Shown: positions 34,048 through 44,004 of the stretch, piece by piece | How the letters are laid out: every line of letters begins with the position of its first letter | Position numbering within the stretch: position 1 is the first letter of the stretch | Assembly: GCA_029210815.1 (NCBI GenBank) | Contig: JARGGB010000001.1 | Span: forward strand, 138,308-202,307 | Reading direction: 5' to 3' | Length of the DNA stretch: 64,000 bases | Source of the DNA: Candidatus Brevefilum sp. | Lineage (GTDB): Bacteria; Chloroflexota; Anaerolineae; Anaerolineales; Anaerolineaceae | The notes under the pieces: generated by a model | Database searches by the model: none | The model's input: the letters and a program-made list of their open reading frames with translations, nothing else | What the model was told of the DNA's origin: nothing | Position numbers and translations under genes: made by a program

Positions 34048-35547
34048 TTAATTCTCGCGCCATTTCCTGCCATCATCACGGATAAAATCATCTGCGCCAT
34101 GCGGTCCCTGGGTGCCAGCTTCATAAACCGGCAAATTTTCCAAATCCTGGGAAGCCCAGGCTTCGATGATGCCATTCGTCAAACGCCAGGCTTCTTCCAC
34201 TTCATCACTTCGCGTAAACAATGTTGCATCGCCCAGAAGGCAGTCTAACAACAATCGCTCATATGCTTCAGGAGGCTCCCCCCCAAAGGCTTCAGCATAA
34301 CTGAAATGCATCCTAACGGGTTCAATCCGCATCTGGTTGCCCGGTGCTTTTGCACCAAGATACAGGGTGATCCCCTCATCAGGTTGAATGCGAATGATCA
34401 GCACGTTAGGCGCTTCTCCCGCTAAATTGCGCTGACCAAATAAAGCCAATGGTACCTGCGTAAACTGAATCGAAATTTCAGTGACGCGTTTAGGCATCCG
34501 CTTGCCAGATCTCAAGTAAAACGGGACGCCTGCCCAACGCCAGTTATTAACAAACAAGCGCGCTGCCATATAGGTTTCTGTTGTTGATTCCGCTGCAACA
34601 TCCGGTTCATCGCGATAGCTTGGAACCCTTTTTCCGTCAATGGTTCCACTGACATATTGCGCCCTGAATGTATTTTCAAGCGCTTTTTCACCGGAAATAT
34701 CATTAATTGATTTCAACACTTTTACTTTTTCATCACGAACAGATTTGGCATTAAATGCGGCAGGTGCTTCCATTGCCGTCAATGTCAATAATTGTAAAAG
34801 ATGATTTTGGAAAACATCCCTTATCACCCCTGCCTTGTCGTAATACCCCGCCCGTGTGCCAACCCCATCAGATTCCGCCATGGTGATTTGAATGTGATCA
34901 ATGTACTTACGGTTCCAAAGAGGTTCAAAAATACCATTTCCGAAACGAAATGCGTGAATATTCTGAACCGTTTCTTTGCCCAGGTAATGATCCATACGAT
35001 AAATTTGCTCTTCTGAAAATACAGAATGAAGTTTTGCATCAAGGGATAAGGCAGTTTCAAGATCGCGCCCAAAGGGCTTCTCCACGACAATCCTTCGCCA
35101 TCCATTGGCGCAAGCTTCCATTTCCGTTGCACCAATATTTTCAACGATTGTTGAATACCAGCCAGGCGGTGTCGAGAGATAAAATAAAGTGTTTTGAATA
35201 CCCAGTTGATTAATAGACTCTTGAAGCTTCTTGTATCCTTCCTGATCTTGAAAGGTTGACTCAACATAATAGGCATTATCCAACAAACCATCCAAAACTT
35301 TTTCATCAATGGGTTTTGTTCTGCCATAATCTACAACACCCTGGTGAAGGACGTCACGCATTTTTTCATGGCTCCAGGGGCGCCTTGCAAAGCCTAAAAT
35401 ATAAAAAGGTTCTGGAAGGCGTCCAATTTTCGCATTCTCATAAAGTGCAGGCATCAGCTTCCGCCTTGCCAGGTCACCTGTCACACCAAAAATAACTACG
35501 GCAACACCTTCTGAGCAAGGTTCAAGATTGACATCAATTTCTGGCAT
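34048..35547 (-). CDS. zwf: Glucose-6-phosphate 1-dehydrogenase
   Basis: A 499-residue cytoplasmic enzyme oxidising glucose 6-phosphate to 6-phosphogluconolactone with NADP, the entry to the oxidative pentose-phosphate pathway. The dinucleotide motif is VIFGVTGDLARRKLMPALY, and the active-site block is RMDHYLGKETVQNI near residue 180. Also present are VVEKPFGRDLETA, PFYLRSGKRMPKRVTEI near 345 and GEPPEAYERLLLDCLLGDATLF near 425. It is monocistronic, with an AGGAG site; gnd and pgl homologues are not in the window. Confidence 0.97.
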   Translation of the reverse strand: MPEIDVNLEPCSEGVAVVIFGVTGDLARRKLMPALYENAKIGRLPEPFYILGFARRPWSHEKMRDVLHQGVVDYGRTKPIDEKVLDGLLDNAYYVESTFQDQEGYKKLQESINQLGIQNTLFYLSTPPGWYSTIVENIGATEMEACANGWRRIVVEKPFGRDLETALSLDAKLHSVFSEEQIYRMDHYLGKETVQNIHAFRFGNGIFEPLWNRKYIDHIQITMAESDGVGTRAGYYDKAGVIRDVFQNHLLQLLTLTAMEAPAAFNAKSVRDEKVKVLKSINDISGEKALENTFRAQYVSGTIDGKRVPSYRDEPDVAAESTTETYMAARLFVNNWRWAGVPFYLRSGKRMPKRVTEISIQFTQVPLALFGQRNLAGEAPNVLIIRIQPDEGITLYLGAKAPGNQMRIEPVRMHFSYAEAFGGEPPEAYERLLLDCLLGDATLFTRSDEVEEAWRLTNGIIEAWASQDLENLPVYEAGTQGPHGADDFIRDDGRKWREN

Positions 35548-35620
35548 TGGATACTCCTAATAATTTCAGGATTCTTTTTACGGACATTCAATAAATCATA
35601 TTATTCAATTAGTTTATCGT

Positions 35621-35626
35621 TATAAT
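35621..35626 (+). promoter_or_regulatory. Possible -10 element for the second moxR operon
   Basis: A perfect TATAAT lies 31 bp before the ATG at 35657; a TATACT at 35630-35635 is a competing candidate. No good -35 is seen. Confidence 0.35.
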
Positions 35627-35656
35627 ATTTATACTCTATAAAAGGATGGCACATCC

Positions 35657-36604
35657 ATGGAATTAATACCTGTTATCGAAAAAATCAAGAAAAATATTGC
35701 CAATGTCATCGTAGGGAAAGATAACGCTGTTGAACTGCTTATGGTTGCCTTACTTTGCCAGGGGCACGTATTGATTGAAGATGTTCCGGGTGTTGGTAAA
35801 ACAATGTTAGCACGCTCTCTGGCAATCAGCCTTGGGGGAAAGTTCAAACGCTTGCAATGCACGCCCGATTTGCTTCCTAACGACATTACTGGTGTTTCCA
35901 TCTTCAATCAAGCCTCACAAGATTTCGAATTTCGACCGGGTCCCTTATTTGTAAATGTCTTACTGGTTGATGAGATCAACCGTGCCACCCCACGCACCCA
36001 ATCTGCCCTGCTTGAATCGATGCAAGAAAGCCAGGTGACTGTGGATGGTAATACTTACCCACTTCCTCAACCCTTTATCGTCTTAGCTACACAAAATCCA
36101 ATTGAATATGAGGGTACCTTTCCCCTCCCTGAAGCACAATTGGATCGATTTATTCTCATGCTTGATCTGGGGTACCCTACACATGAAGAAGAAAAAGAAA
36201 TTCTTAATCGCATCAAAGGGATTCATCCTGTTGAATTCCTGAAATCAATTGTTGAGCCTGAAGTGATTAATGAATTAAGAACTAAAATTTGGGATGTGAA
36301 TATGGATGATACAGTAATTGACTACATCATCCGCCTTATCAACGCTACTCGTAACCATAGTGATATCCTTTTGGGAGGGAGTCCCAGAGCAACCTTAGCA
36401 TTATCGACAACGAGCCGTGCCCTGGCTGCCATTCGAAACCGGGATTACGTCCTGCCGGACGATGTAAAATATCTCGCTGTACCCGTTTTATCCCATCGTT
36501 TGATAGTTAAACCCCAGGCAGAATTAAGAGGACTCACCAGTGAAAGTTTGATCAAAAAACTTATCGAAGAAACCCCTCTCAAACTTAAAGATCAGGAAGA
36601 ATAA
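35657..36604 (+). CDS. MoxR-family AAA+ ATPase (first gene of five-gene operon)
   Basis: A 315-residue AAA+ ATPase. Walker [17 protein letters not shown] is near residue 41, Walker [21 protein letters not shown] near 100, sensor 1 [20 protein letters not shown] near 138, and sensor 2 GGSPRATLALSTTSRA near 235. It begins an operon with two DUF58 genes, a DUF4129-type membrane protein and a transglutaminase; such clusters are widespread but poorly understood. The gap to the next gene is 2 bp. Confidence 0.93.
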   Translation: MELIPVIEKIKKNIANVIVGKDNAVELLMVALLCQGHVLIEDVPGVGKTMLARSLAISLGGKFKRLQCTPDLLPNDITGVSIFNQASQDFEFRPGPLFVNVLLVDEINRATPRTQSALLESMQESQVTVDGNTYPLPQPFIVLATQNPIEYEGTFPLPEAQLDRFILMLDLGYPTHEEEKEILNRIKGIHPVEFLKSIVEPEVINELRTKIWDVNMDDTVIDYIIRLINATRNHSDILLGGSPRATLALSTTSRALAAIRNRDYVLPDDVKYLAVPVLSHRLIVKPQAELRGLTSESLIKKLIEETPLKLKDQEE

Positions 36605-36606
36605 TA

Positions 36607-37794
36607 ATGACAGATTATCTGCCATTGATCGTTTTTTTAATGATTCTGGCAGTCCTACTCAGAGCTGAATCCGCCCTGACAGTCTTATACATGATCGTCG
36701 GGACCTTTTTGATCGGATTCTGGTGGAATAAACGTGCGATACGTCACATCGAGTTCAAACGCGAATTTGATGATCACGTTTTTTTAGGGGAAAAAATAGA
36801 TGTAGATCTAACAATCAAGAACCAAAGCTTATTACCAATCCTTTGGCTTGAGATCCATGAGAGTACACAGCCAAACTTAAGTGCTGGAAAATCAATAAAC
36901 GAAGTTTTTAGCCTAGGGATTTATGGTGAAAAAAATATCACATACGCATTAACCGCATTGAAGCGAGGCTATTATAAATTGGGGCCATTAACAGCCAGAA
37001 CTGGTGATCCACTCGGATTGGTCAAACCGAGCCAGGTGGTATTTCATGATGATCCAATCATCATTTATCCACAAATAATTGACCTGTCGTCCTTTACACT
37101 CCCCTCCCGATCACCCTTTGGTACCATAAAACACAAAAACCCAATTTTTGAAGACCCCAGTCGGTTATTAGGTAAAAGAGATTTCAGCGTTGGCGATTCC
37201 GTTCGTCGAATTGATTGGAAAGCGACAGCGTCGACGGGCAAACTTCAAGTAAAACTATACGAAGCCTCCATCGCCCTGGATGTTCTTGTCATGCTGGATT
37301 TGCATCGTGAGAGTTATGAGATAAAATCACTTTTTGATGCGTCTGAACTCGCAATAACAGCTGCAGCATCCATCGCCGCCTGGGGTAATAACAAACAGCA
37401 GTCTGTTGGATTGATCACCAATGGTACGGATCCTTTGATGGACAACCGTACGCCAGCTCCGCTCCTTCCACACAAAGGCTCTGGACACTTCATCAACATC
37501 CTGGAAATCCTTGCGAGGATCCAATTAGGAGATGAGCCCTCCATTGAGAATTTGCTCCGGGAAAATTCAACCAACCTTTCTTGGGGAACGACGATTATAT
37601 TACTCTCGGGCGGGCTTAAACAGAACATCCTTGAGAGACTTTACAAACTTCGAAAACGGGGGCTGATGCCTGTGGTTATACTGACTGCAAACACGCCAAA
37701 TTATCCCAAACTACGAAGTTTGTCAGAGTTCTTTTCAATTCCATTGTATACCGCATCAAAAACAGAACATTTGAAAACACTGGGGATGGGCTGA
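36607..37794 (+). CDS. DUF58 domain protein (first of two in this operon)
   Basis: A 395-residue membrane protein. Two N-terminal helices (about 4-20 and 22-38) are followed by a beta-sandwich with NQSLLPILWLEIHES, then the DUF58 motif SVGDSVRRIDWKATASTGKL near residue 195 and a VWA-like domain (VLVMLDLHRESYE, GLITNGTDPLM, IILLSGG, PVVILTAN). It differs clearly from the second DUF58 protein of this operon and from that at 18926, so these are not recent copies. Confidence 0.88.
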   Translation: MTDYLPLIVFLMILAVLLRAESALTVLYMIVGTFLIGFWWNKRAIRHIEFKREFDDHVFLGEKIDVDLTIKNQSLLPILWLEIHESTQPNLSAGKSINEVFSLGIYGEKNITYALTALKRGYYKLGPLTARTGDPLGLVKPSQVVFHDDPIIIYPQIIDLSSFTLPSRSPFGTIKHKNPIFEDPSRLLGKRDFSVGDSVRRIDWKATASTGKLQVKLYEASIALDVLVMLDLHRESYEIKSLFDASELAITAAASIAAWGNNKQQSVGLITNGTDPLMDNRTPAPLLPHKGSGHFINILEILARIQLGDEPSIENLLRENSTNLSWGTTIILLSGGLKQNILERLYKLRKRGLMPVVILTANTPNYPKLRSLSEFFSIPLYTASKTEHLKTLGMG

Positions 37795-37798
37795 AATC

Positions 37799-39424
37799 AT
37801 GAATAACCAGCCGAAAGAGCAGCATTCTAAAGAATATTTTCAAATAATCACGCTTCTCAATTTCCTGTTAATCAGCTTGATGCTTGCATGTCTTGCATTT
37901 GTTTTGGGAAAATTTATCCAAATCATTAATCCGGGTTTTCAAGCTGTAGTATTCCAATCATTGTCATTTTTCGTCGCGCTCGAATCACTTCTGTTGAGAA
38001 ATTTTCAGCGCAAGGAATCTCGCTTTTCTCAAAATCTGGTAATGGGGACTGCATCAGAAATTATTTTTATCATTTTAATTACTAAATTTCTCAACATGCT
38101 GGTAGAAGGTTTTTCGACACTTTGGGCTCAGATCAGCTCATGGCAGCAAGATTTTTGGATCAACTTTTTCGATGAAAACACATTGCTAAATGTGGGTGGT
38201 ATCCTGCTTATCTGGATGTTAACCTGGGTTTTCAGCCATCCTTTAACCCAGCTTGAAGAAGATCATTCATTAATGGCGCAGGAAAAACTGGGAATCGTCT
38301 TTACCGATCGAAGGAAAGCGCGCAGAAATTTAATCAATCTGATATTTATTCTTGGCTTTTTGATGATCATGTTGATTAGTTTGATCAACTATTTTTTTGA
38401 AACCCAATTGTTCAATCAAACAGGATCAAAATCATTTTTACCGGTAGTACTCCTCTACTTTGCAGCTGGGTTTGTTTTCTTATCGATAAATCAATATGCC
38501 ATCATGAAGACATACTGGTATTTGAATGAAATTTCGGTCAATTCTGAATTAGCAAAACGATGGATTTTTTACACGATACTCTTTATCATCTTTGTGATCT
38601 TCATAATTATTTTCCTGCCAAACGATTTCACGCTTGGATTTGATCCCCTCCTGAAAATCATCGCTCAAATACTTTTATTCCTATTTTCAATTTTTCAATT
38701 TCTAATAATTTTCCCCATCGCACTTGTCATATCTCTAATTTCATCCCTTTTCTCAGATCAACCGGTTGATAATCTTATCCAGGAGCAGGTTCAGGAATAC
38801 ATCCCTGCACCTCCAGAAATAATTGGTCAAACTCCCTCCTGGTTAGCAGTAATAAAATCAGCTCTTTTTTGGTTGGTTTTTATACTAATAATTGTCTTTA
38901 CAATCCGGTTCTATTTCAAAAACAACATCAAAATAGGATCTCTTATCAATAATTTTCGTTTAGGAAATTGGATAAAAGATTTCTGGAAATGGATAATGGA
39001 TGCGTTTCGTAAATTAAAGCGGACAACTGCTAACAGTTATAATACAGGGCTTAATAATATAAAAGAATACATCAAAAATAGGCAAATAAGATTGACTAAA
39101 TTGGCGGGGGTCACTCGAAAATTGCCTCCTCGCCAGGCGTTAATCATGACTTATTTGGAATGGATCCTTTGGAATCAACAATTTGGAAGAGAACGAAGAA
39201 AATCGGAAACGCCGCTGGAGTATGCACAAACCTATAACCAATTCTTTGAAGGATCAACTAATCTCGTAAACACCTTCACAAATATTTTTATCGACGCCAG
39301 ATATTCAAAACACCCAATCAATGAAGCGCAGGTACAAGAGGCAAAAAGATTATTAACAAAATTAAAAGAAGCCTTTGAGCAAAACAAGGAGAACCAGGCT
39401 ACAAACGGTGAAAGAAAATCTTGA
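37799..39424 (+). CDS. Polytopic membrane protein with C-terminal DUF4129-like domain
   Basis: A 541-residue protein with about nine hydrophobic segments across residues 15-375, including two helix pairs around 170-250 and 258-320. A basic soluble C-terminus follows (about 385-541). Its end, SETPLEYAQTYNQFFEGST followed by IFIDARYSKHPINEAQVQEA, fits DUF4129, a domain usually found beside MoxR, DUF58 and transglutaminase genes. Function unknown. The next gene starts inside its last codons. Confidence 0.75.
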   Translation: MNNQPKEQHSKEYFQIITLLNFLLISLMLACLAFVLGKFIQIINPGFQAVVFQSLSFFVALESLLLRNFQRKESRFSQNLVMGTASEIIFIILITKFLNMLVEGFSTLWAQISSWQQDFWINFFDENTLLNVGGILLIWMLTWVFSHPLTQLEEDHSLMAQEKLGIVFTDRRKARRNLINLIFILGFLMIMLISLINYFFETQLFNQTGSKSFLPVVLLYFAAGFVFLSINQYAIMKTYWYLNEISVNSELAKRWIFYTILFIIFVIFIIIFLPNDFTLGFDPLLKIIAQILLFLFSIFQFLIIFPIALVISLISSLFSDQPVDNLIQEQVQEYIPAPPEIIGQTPSWLAVIKSALFWLVFILIIVFTIRFYFKNNIKIGSLINNFRLGNWIKDFWKWIMDAFRKLKRTTANSYNTGLNNIKEYIKNRQIRLTKLAGVTRKLPPRQALIMTYLEWILWNQQFGRERRKSETPLEYAQTYNQFFEGSTNLVNTFTNIFIDARYSKHPINEAQVQEAKRLLTKLKEAFEQNKENQATNGERKS

Positions 39425-40706
39425 AATCAAACTAAAGCTCAGGATCGGGCTCCTGCCTGTGTCATTGGTCCTTTTATTGATGCTGGCAATTATTTTCCCC
39501 TTTAAAGGTTGGTGGATCCCCCTACTTGCCTTAGGTCTATCATTCATGTTCGGTGCTTATTCAATTCACAATTTGAAAAATAATCTATCAATTGTGAGAG
39601 AAATGAGATACAACTTTGCTAAGGTTGGTGATGTTGTTGAGGATCGAATCACGGTTAAAAATAAAAGCATCGTACCAACAACCTGGCTTGAAATTGTCGA
39701 CCAAACCAACATTCCGGGAAGTAAATCATCCATTGGTATCAACATTGATCCACATAACAGCTACACCTGGCGAAAAAGACATGTATGTACTCGTAGAGGG
39801 CTGTACCGGTTAGGTCCAACAACAATCAACACCTCGGATTTATTTGGCTTATATGATCTTTCCATTCATGATCCATCCGAAGCAAATATTCTGATCACGC
39901 CGCCTGTTGTGCCGCTGCCTCAAATCCAAGTTGCAAGCGGGGGTCGCACAGGGGATGGGCGCATGGATAAAAGCATCATTGAACAGTCCGTCGCTGTCAG
40001 TACGGTCAGAGATTATCAACCCCAGGATCCTTTGAGGTATATCCATTGGCCGATTACAGCAAAAAGGAATGAGCTCAGCTCTCGGGTTTTTGAGAACACA
40101 CCTACCGGTAACTGGTGGATTCTTCAGGATATGTATGGTCCAGTGCAGTGTGGTGCAGAAAATAATAACACACTTGAAGTTGGCATTATTCTGTCCGCAT
40201 CTCTGGCAATAAAAGGTCTTCGAGATGGAAAAGCCGTCGGATTGATCGCCAATGACCGCCAGCACACATGGATCACCCCGCAGCATGCAAATGATCAGGC
40301 AATGAAAATTATGCGTGCCCTTGCACTGTGTGAAACAGGAAGCCTCCCATTGAAAGATCTACTGCGCAAATCTCTGGGAGGATTTAAACAAAAAGCCAGT
40401 GTGATCATCATAACACCTGACATATCGATGGATTGGTGGGATTCATTAATCTGGATGAAAGCCAAAGGATTAATACCCACACTCCTGGTTTTTGACCCTC
40501 TAAGTTATGGCGCTGAAGGTTCTTCCGAAATCGTCCTAAAACAGCTTGTGAAAGCCAACATTCAGGCATATGCCATTAAATCTGAGATGTTCAGGGAGCA
40601 CACGGTGGTAAGGGAAGAACCGCTTTGGGAATGGCGTATTTCCGGTACTGGAAAGGCGATCCCCATCAAGAAACCAGGGGATCTTTCCTGGAAGAGGTTA
40701 GAATGA
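39408..40706 (+). CDS. DUF58 domain protein (second of two in this operon)
   Basis: About 432 residues from GTG 39408. The upstream in-frame TTG at 39375 precedes the AAGGAGA site, so I prefer the GTG although the spacing is long. Two N-terminal helices are followed by NKSIVPTTWLEIVDQTNIPG, GLYRLGPTTINTSDLFGLYD, the DUF58 motif QPQDPLRYIHWPITAKRNEL near residue 205, and a VWA-like region ending VIIITPD and PTLLVFDPLS. It overlaps the membrane-protein gene upstream by 17 bp and the transglutaminase gene by 4 bp (ATGA). Confidence 0.87.
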   Translation: MKENLEIKLKLRIGLLPVSLVLLLMLAIIFPFKGWWIPLLALGLSFMFGAYSIHNLKNNLSIVREMRYNFAKVGDVVEDRITVKNKSIVPTTWLEIVDQTNIPGSKSSIGINIDPHNSYTWRKRHVCTRRGLYRLGPTTINTSDLFGLYDLSIHDPSEANILITPPVVPLPQIQVASGGRTGDGRMDKSIIEQSVAVSTVRDYQPQDPLRYIHWPITAKRNELSSRVFENTPTGNWWILQDMYGPVQCGAENNNTLEVGIILSASLAIKGLRDGKAVGLIANDRQHTWITPQHANDQAMKIMRALALCETGSLPLKDLLRKSLGGFKQKASVIIITPDISMDWWDSLIWMKAKGLIPTLLVFDPLSYGAEGSSEIVLKQLVKANIQAYAIKSEMFREHTVVREEPLWEWRISGTGKAIPIKKPGDLSWKRLE

Positions 40707-43024
40707 AATCGAAACCTTTTCCTTTAGTCGGCAAATTTCACCTTGGATGGGCAATTTTCTGGGTGTTGGCAGTACTTCTCGTCTTTTCTGTCACATCCGG
40801 AATGGATGATTCCATTCGTAATTTTCCATTAACATGGATGTTTATTTTTGGTCTAATTGCATTTTCTTCTGGCTGGGTTATTTCAGGCGGCAGACAAAGG
40901 TCAACCATAAAATTTTTCTGCGGTTTGTTAACGGGTATGGTGTTATTGATGTTGATCAAATCTGGAGCATACCGCAATTTATATTTCGCGATTGTAAATG
41001 GGTTCAGGCTGAATAGAATGGATTTGCCCTTCACACGATATCCAATGGATGTCAATCTGTTCATGTTTTTTCTCCGCAGTTCATTTGAAAATCTATTCAA
41101 TCTAAGCAGCGAATTTGTTGGTTGGATTTCCAGGCTGGGCAAGGAACAGGCGATTTTTAATCCGAAGATAAACGATGTATTTTGGGGGACAATTTTATGG
41201 ATTGCCACCTTTGCATCGGGTTGGATGTTTCGCCGAAAGAACCATGCCTTTACAGCCAGCTTACCAATTTTGTCAATACTGATCGGAATTCTTGGTTATA
41301 CACGGCAGAACACGCAGGGATTAATTCTTGCGCTGGCTGTTTTACTATTGATGATTGTCGTATTCGAACATCTACGTCATGAAGAAGAATGGGATACGCA
41401 TAATATTGATTATTCAGAAGCTTTACGGGGAGATGTTGCCTTCCTGGGGATCCCAACCATTCTGGCCATCATGTTAATAGCAAGCGCTTTACCAAACATC
41501 CCCTATGACGCTATTACCGAATTTCGCAGTCAAATGAATTTCATGGAAGATCAAAATCAGTCTCGTTTTGATAAATCGCTTGGTTTGCAAAAAATACCGC
41601 AAGAACCATTTCCCGGTTCAACTTCCGGCGTTCTTCCAAGGCAATTTTTAATCGGTTCGGGATCAGAATTATCAGAAAATCTCGTGATGGAAATTGATAC
41701 AAGAGAAGTTTTCCTTCCCCCTGAAATTGATATTAACAGCACCCTGCCAAAATATTATTGGTTTGGGCGTTCATACGATACATATACGGGAAATGGTTGG
41801 GTAAACAGTGAGATTGCAACAAAGACTTATTCTGAGAATGAAATCATAATAGCTGCAGATTTAAATCATTCACGCCTTCTCAACCAAAAAATTAACAAAT
41901 CAAATACTGCATTAGAAACCCTTTATGCTTCAGGTATCCCGCAAACGGTTGATCACAGGATCACTGCCGGCTGGCGTGAAACAACTAATGAATATTATTC
42001 AGCTCAAATAAACGCTTTGTCTTACGAAGTCAATTCTCCTGTCCTGCTTTTATCTGAAGAAGAACTGCGCCAATCAACCGAAACAATTCCAGAAGAAATC
42101 CTGCAGACTTACCTGCAAATACCTGAAGAAATGCCCCAAAGGGTTTATGAGCTTGCGTCAACCATTACACAAGATTCAAGCAGTGTGTATGATAAAGCAA
42201 AAGCAATTGAATCCTATTTACGTCAATTTGAATACAGTTTAGATATTCCAACGCCAAATCCGAATTTGGATGTTGTGGACTATTTTCTTTTTGATTTACA
42301 GAAAGGGTATTGTGATTATTTTGCAAGTGCAATGGTAATCTTATCTCGATCTGTAAATATCCCAGCCCGGATCGCTGTTGGTTATGCAACCGGACAATAT
42401 GATTATGCCAGGCAAATTTTCGTGGTCACAGAAGATAACGCCCATGCCTGGCCTGAGATTTACATCCCCCCTTACGGATGGGTACCTTTTGAGCCGACAA
42501 CCAGTCTAATTCCTTTTTCATGGGACACTCATAGCGATTACTCAATGACGTTCCCAAATGTTAATGATCCTGGTGATATGGCGAATGAAGAAAGTTCAAT
42601 CTGGTTAAATTTGTTTATCCTGGCTGGAAGCATTTTTGTTTTACTGGTTGCAGGATTTGTATGGTACAGACTCTCAACATTAAAAACAAGAAAGTCACAA
42701 GTAAACCAACAAATAGAGAAGATTTACCAGAGGATGAATAAGCACCTGACAGGTGCTTTTATCTCACCACAGCTATCACGAACACCCCACGAGCTTTATC
42801 AAGATGCTGCTGATTTTCTCAACAAACAAGGATCATCACAATTGAATAAGCGTTTAAAAAATCAGATTGAAAAGAACATTCATAATATTACGAACCTTTA
42901 TATTCAAGGCATTTATTCCCCTGGTCCATTATCAATTAGCCAGGTAAATACAGCAAGACAAAATTTAAGTAAACTCCTAACCCAAACAAGGATCTTGAAA
43001 ATCTTCTTAATCATCTCAAGATAA
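40703..43024 (+). CDS. Membrane-bound transglutaminase-like protein (TgpA type)
   Basis: About 773 residues from ATG 40703, which overlaps the preceding stop as ATGA; the longer in-frame extension lies inside the DUF58 gene and is not needed. Five or six N-terminal helices (to about residue 260) precede a large extracytoplasmic region. The transglutaminase-like core holds Cys in KGYCDYFASAMVILSRS, His in EDNAHAWPEIYIPPYGW, and FEPTTSL after it. One more helix (about 635-655) and a C-terminal DUF4129-like tail with TPHELYQDAADFL follow. The biochemical activity of the family is largely unknown; cleavage or cross-linking of envelope peptides is possible. Confidence 0.9.
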   Translation: MKSKPFPLVGKFHLGWAIFWVLAVLLVFSVTSGMDDSIRNFPLTWMFIFGLIAFSSGWVISGGRQRSTIKFFCGLLTGMVLLMLIKSGAYRNLYFAIVNGFRLNRMDLPFTRYPMDVNLFMFFLRSSFENLFNLSSEFVGWISRLGKEQAIFNPKINDVFWGTILWIATFASGWMFRRKNHAFTASLPILSILIGILGYTRQNTQGLILALAVLLLMIVVFEHLRHEEEWDTHNIDYSEALRGDVAFLGIPTILAIMLIASALPNIPYDAITEFRSQMNFMEDQNQSRFDKSLGLQKIPQEPFPGSTSGVLPRQFLIGSGSELSENLVMEIDTREVFLPPEIDINSTLPKYYWFGRSYDTYTGNGWVNSEIATKTYSENEIIIAADLNHSRLLNQKINKSNTALETLYASGIPQTVDHRITAGWRETTNEYYSAQINALSYEVNSPVLLLSEEELRQSTETIPEEILQTYLQIPEEMPQRVYELASTITQDSSSVYDKAKAIESYLRQFEYSLDIPTPNPNLDVVDYFLFDLQKGYCDYFASAMVILSRSVNIPARIAVGYATGQYDYARQIFVVTEDNAHAWPEIYIPPYGWVPFEPTTSLIPFSWDTHSDYSMTFPNVNDPGDMANEESSIWLNLFILAGSIFVLLVAGFVWYRLSTLKTRKSQVNQQIEKIYQRMNKHLTGAFISPQLSRTPHELYQDAADFLNKQGSSQLNKRLKNQIEKNIHNITNLYIQGIYSPGPLSISQVNTARQNLSKLLTQTRILKIFLIISR

Positions 43025-43071
43025 GTAAAGCAAATCTTGAAAAACGAGTAAGAAGGGAGAATTGAATTAGT

Positions 43072-43077
43072 TATAAT
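43072..43077 (+). promoter_or_regulatory. Possible -10 element for the degV-like gene
   Basis: TATAAT 35 bp before the ATG at 43113; GGAGAA at 43099-43104 is the ribosome site. No -35 at proper distance is clear. Confidence 0.4.
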
Positions 43078-43112
43078 CATTCTATTCATTTTATTATCTA
43101 GGAGAATTTATT

Positions 43113-43955
43113 ATGACAAAAATCATAGCCGATACCACCTGCGGCCTGCCGCTTGATGAATTGAGTGTGCTTGGAATCGATGTAATCCCACAGATCATCA
43201 TTTTTGACGATCAACCATTTCGAGATGATACGGAAATCGACACGCCCACCTTCCTTTCGAAATTAGAGAAGGCAAAGGATCTTCCAAAAACCGCTGCCCC
43301 ACCGCCAGCCCTTTACGAACCTTTATTTGAAGCCTGCGCAAAGGCAGGGGAATCCATTGTCATCCCGACGCCTTCAAAAGATCTCAGCGGCACTTTCAGA
43401 TCAGCAGAAATTGCTGCCGAAAATGTACCTGACGCCGATGTCCACATCATCGATACTCGCACGGTTGCCGGTGGATTAGGGGTCCTGGTCAAGATGGCAA
43501 AAAAATGGGCAGATGAAGGCCTGTCGGCAGAAGTAATCGTCCAAAAGATTATGGAGTTAAGCCAGCGGGAAGTAGTTTACTTTTTAGTTGATACCCTGGA
43601 GTATTTGTACAAAGGTGGGCGAATCGGAAATGCCTCGTATTTGTTAGGCAGTGTATTACAGATGAAACCCATCCTGGGCTTACTTGACGGCAAAGTAAAT
43701 GCAATTGAAAAACAACGCACCTCCGCAAAAGCGTTGAACCGCCTTAAAGAACTGGTCCTGGAAGAATGTCCAAAAGGCGAAATTTCTCACATCACCGTAA
43801 GTCACTGCGGCGGAGAAGAACGAGCGACGAAATTAGCAGGAGAATTAGCCAAAGCATTGAATATCGAAACGATCCCCGTCTATGTCGTTCCACCTGCAAT
43901 CGTTGTGCATGCGGGTCCTGGCGTGATTGAGGTGAGTTTCTTCAAATCTGCCTGA
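43113..43955 (+). CDS. DegV family fatty-acid-binding protein
   Basis: A 280-residue cytoplasmic protein of the DegV/FakB family. It starts with KIIADTTCGLPLDEL and has KTAAPPPALYEPLFEACAKA near residue 58, IPTPSKDLSGTFRSAEIAA near 88, DTRTVAGGLGVLVKMAKKW, and VDTLEYLYKGGRIGNASYLL near 155. FakB proteins present fatty acids to the kinase FakA; no fakA-like gene is adjacent. It is monocistronic and ends at a hairpin terminator. Confidence 0.93.
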   Translation: MTKIIADTTCGLPLDELSVLGIDVIPQIIIFDDQPFRDDTEIDTPTFLSKLEKAKDLPKTAAPPPALYEPLFEACAKAGESIVIPTPSKDLSGTFRSAEIAAENVPDADVHIIDTRTVAGGLGVLVKMAKKWADEGLSAEVIVQKIMELSQREVVYFLVDTLEYLYKGGRIGNASYLLGSVLQMKPILGLLDGKVNAIEKQRTSAKALNRLKELVLEECPKGEISHITVSHCGGEERATKLAGELAKALNIETIPVYVVPPAIVVHAGPGVIEVSFFKSA

Positions 43956-43978
43956 TGTGAATTTCACACATCATAATT

Positions 43979-44001
43979 ACAGCCCGGTAAATCCGGGCTG
44001 T
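43979..44001 (+). terminator. Rho-independent terminator after the degV-like gene
   Basis: A perfect 9-bp stem ACAGCCCGG (43979-43987) / CCGGGCTGT (43993-44001) with a TAAAT loop, followed by TTGTTAAT. It also separates the convergent alcohol dehydrogenase gene, but on that strand it has no T-tract. Confidence 0.82.
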
Positions 44002-44004
44002 TTG

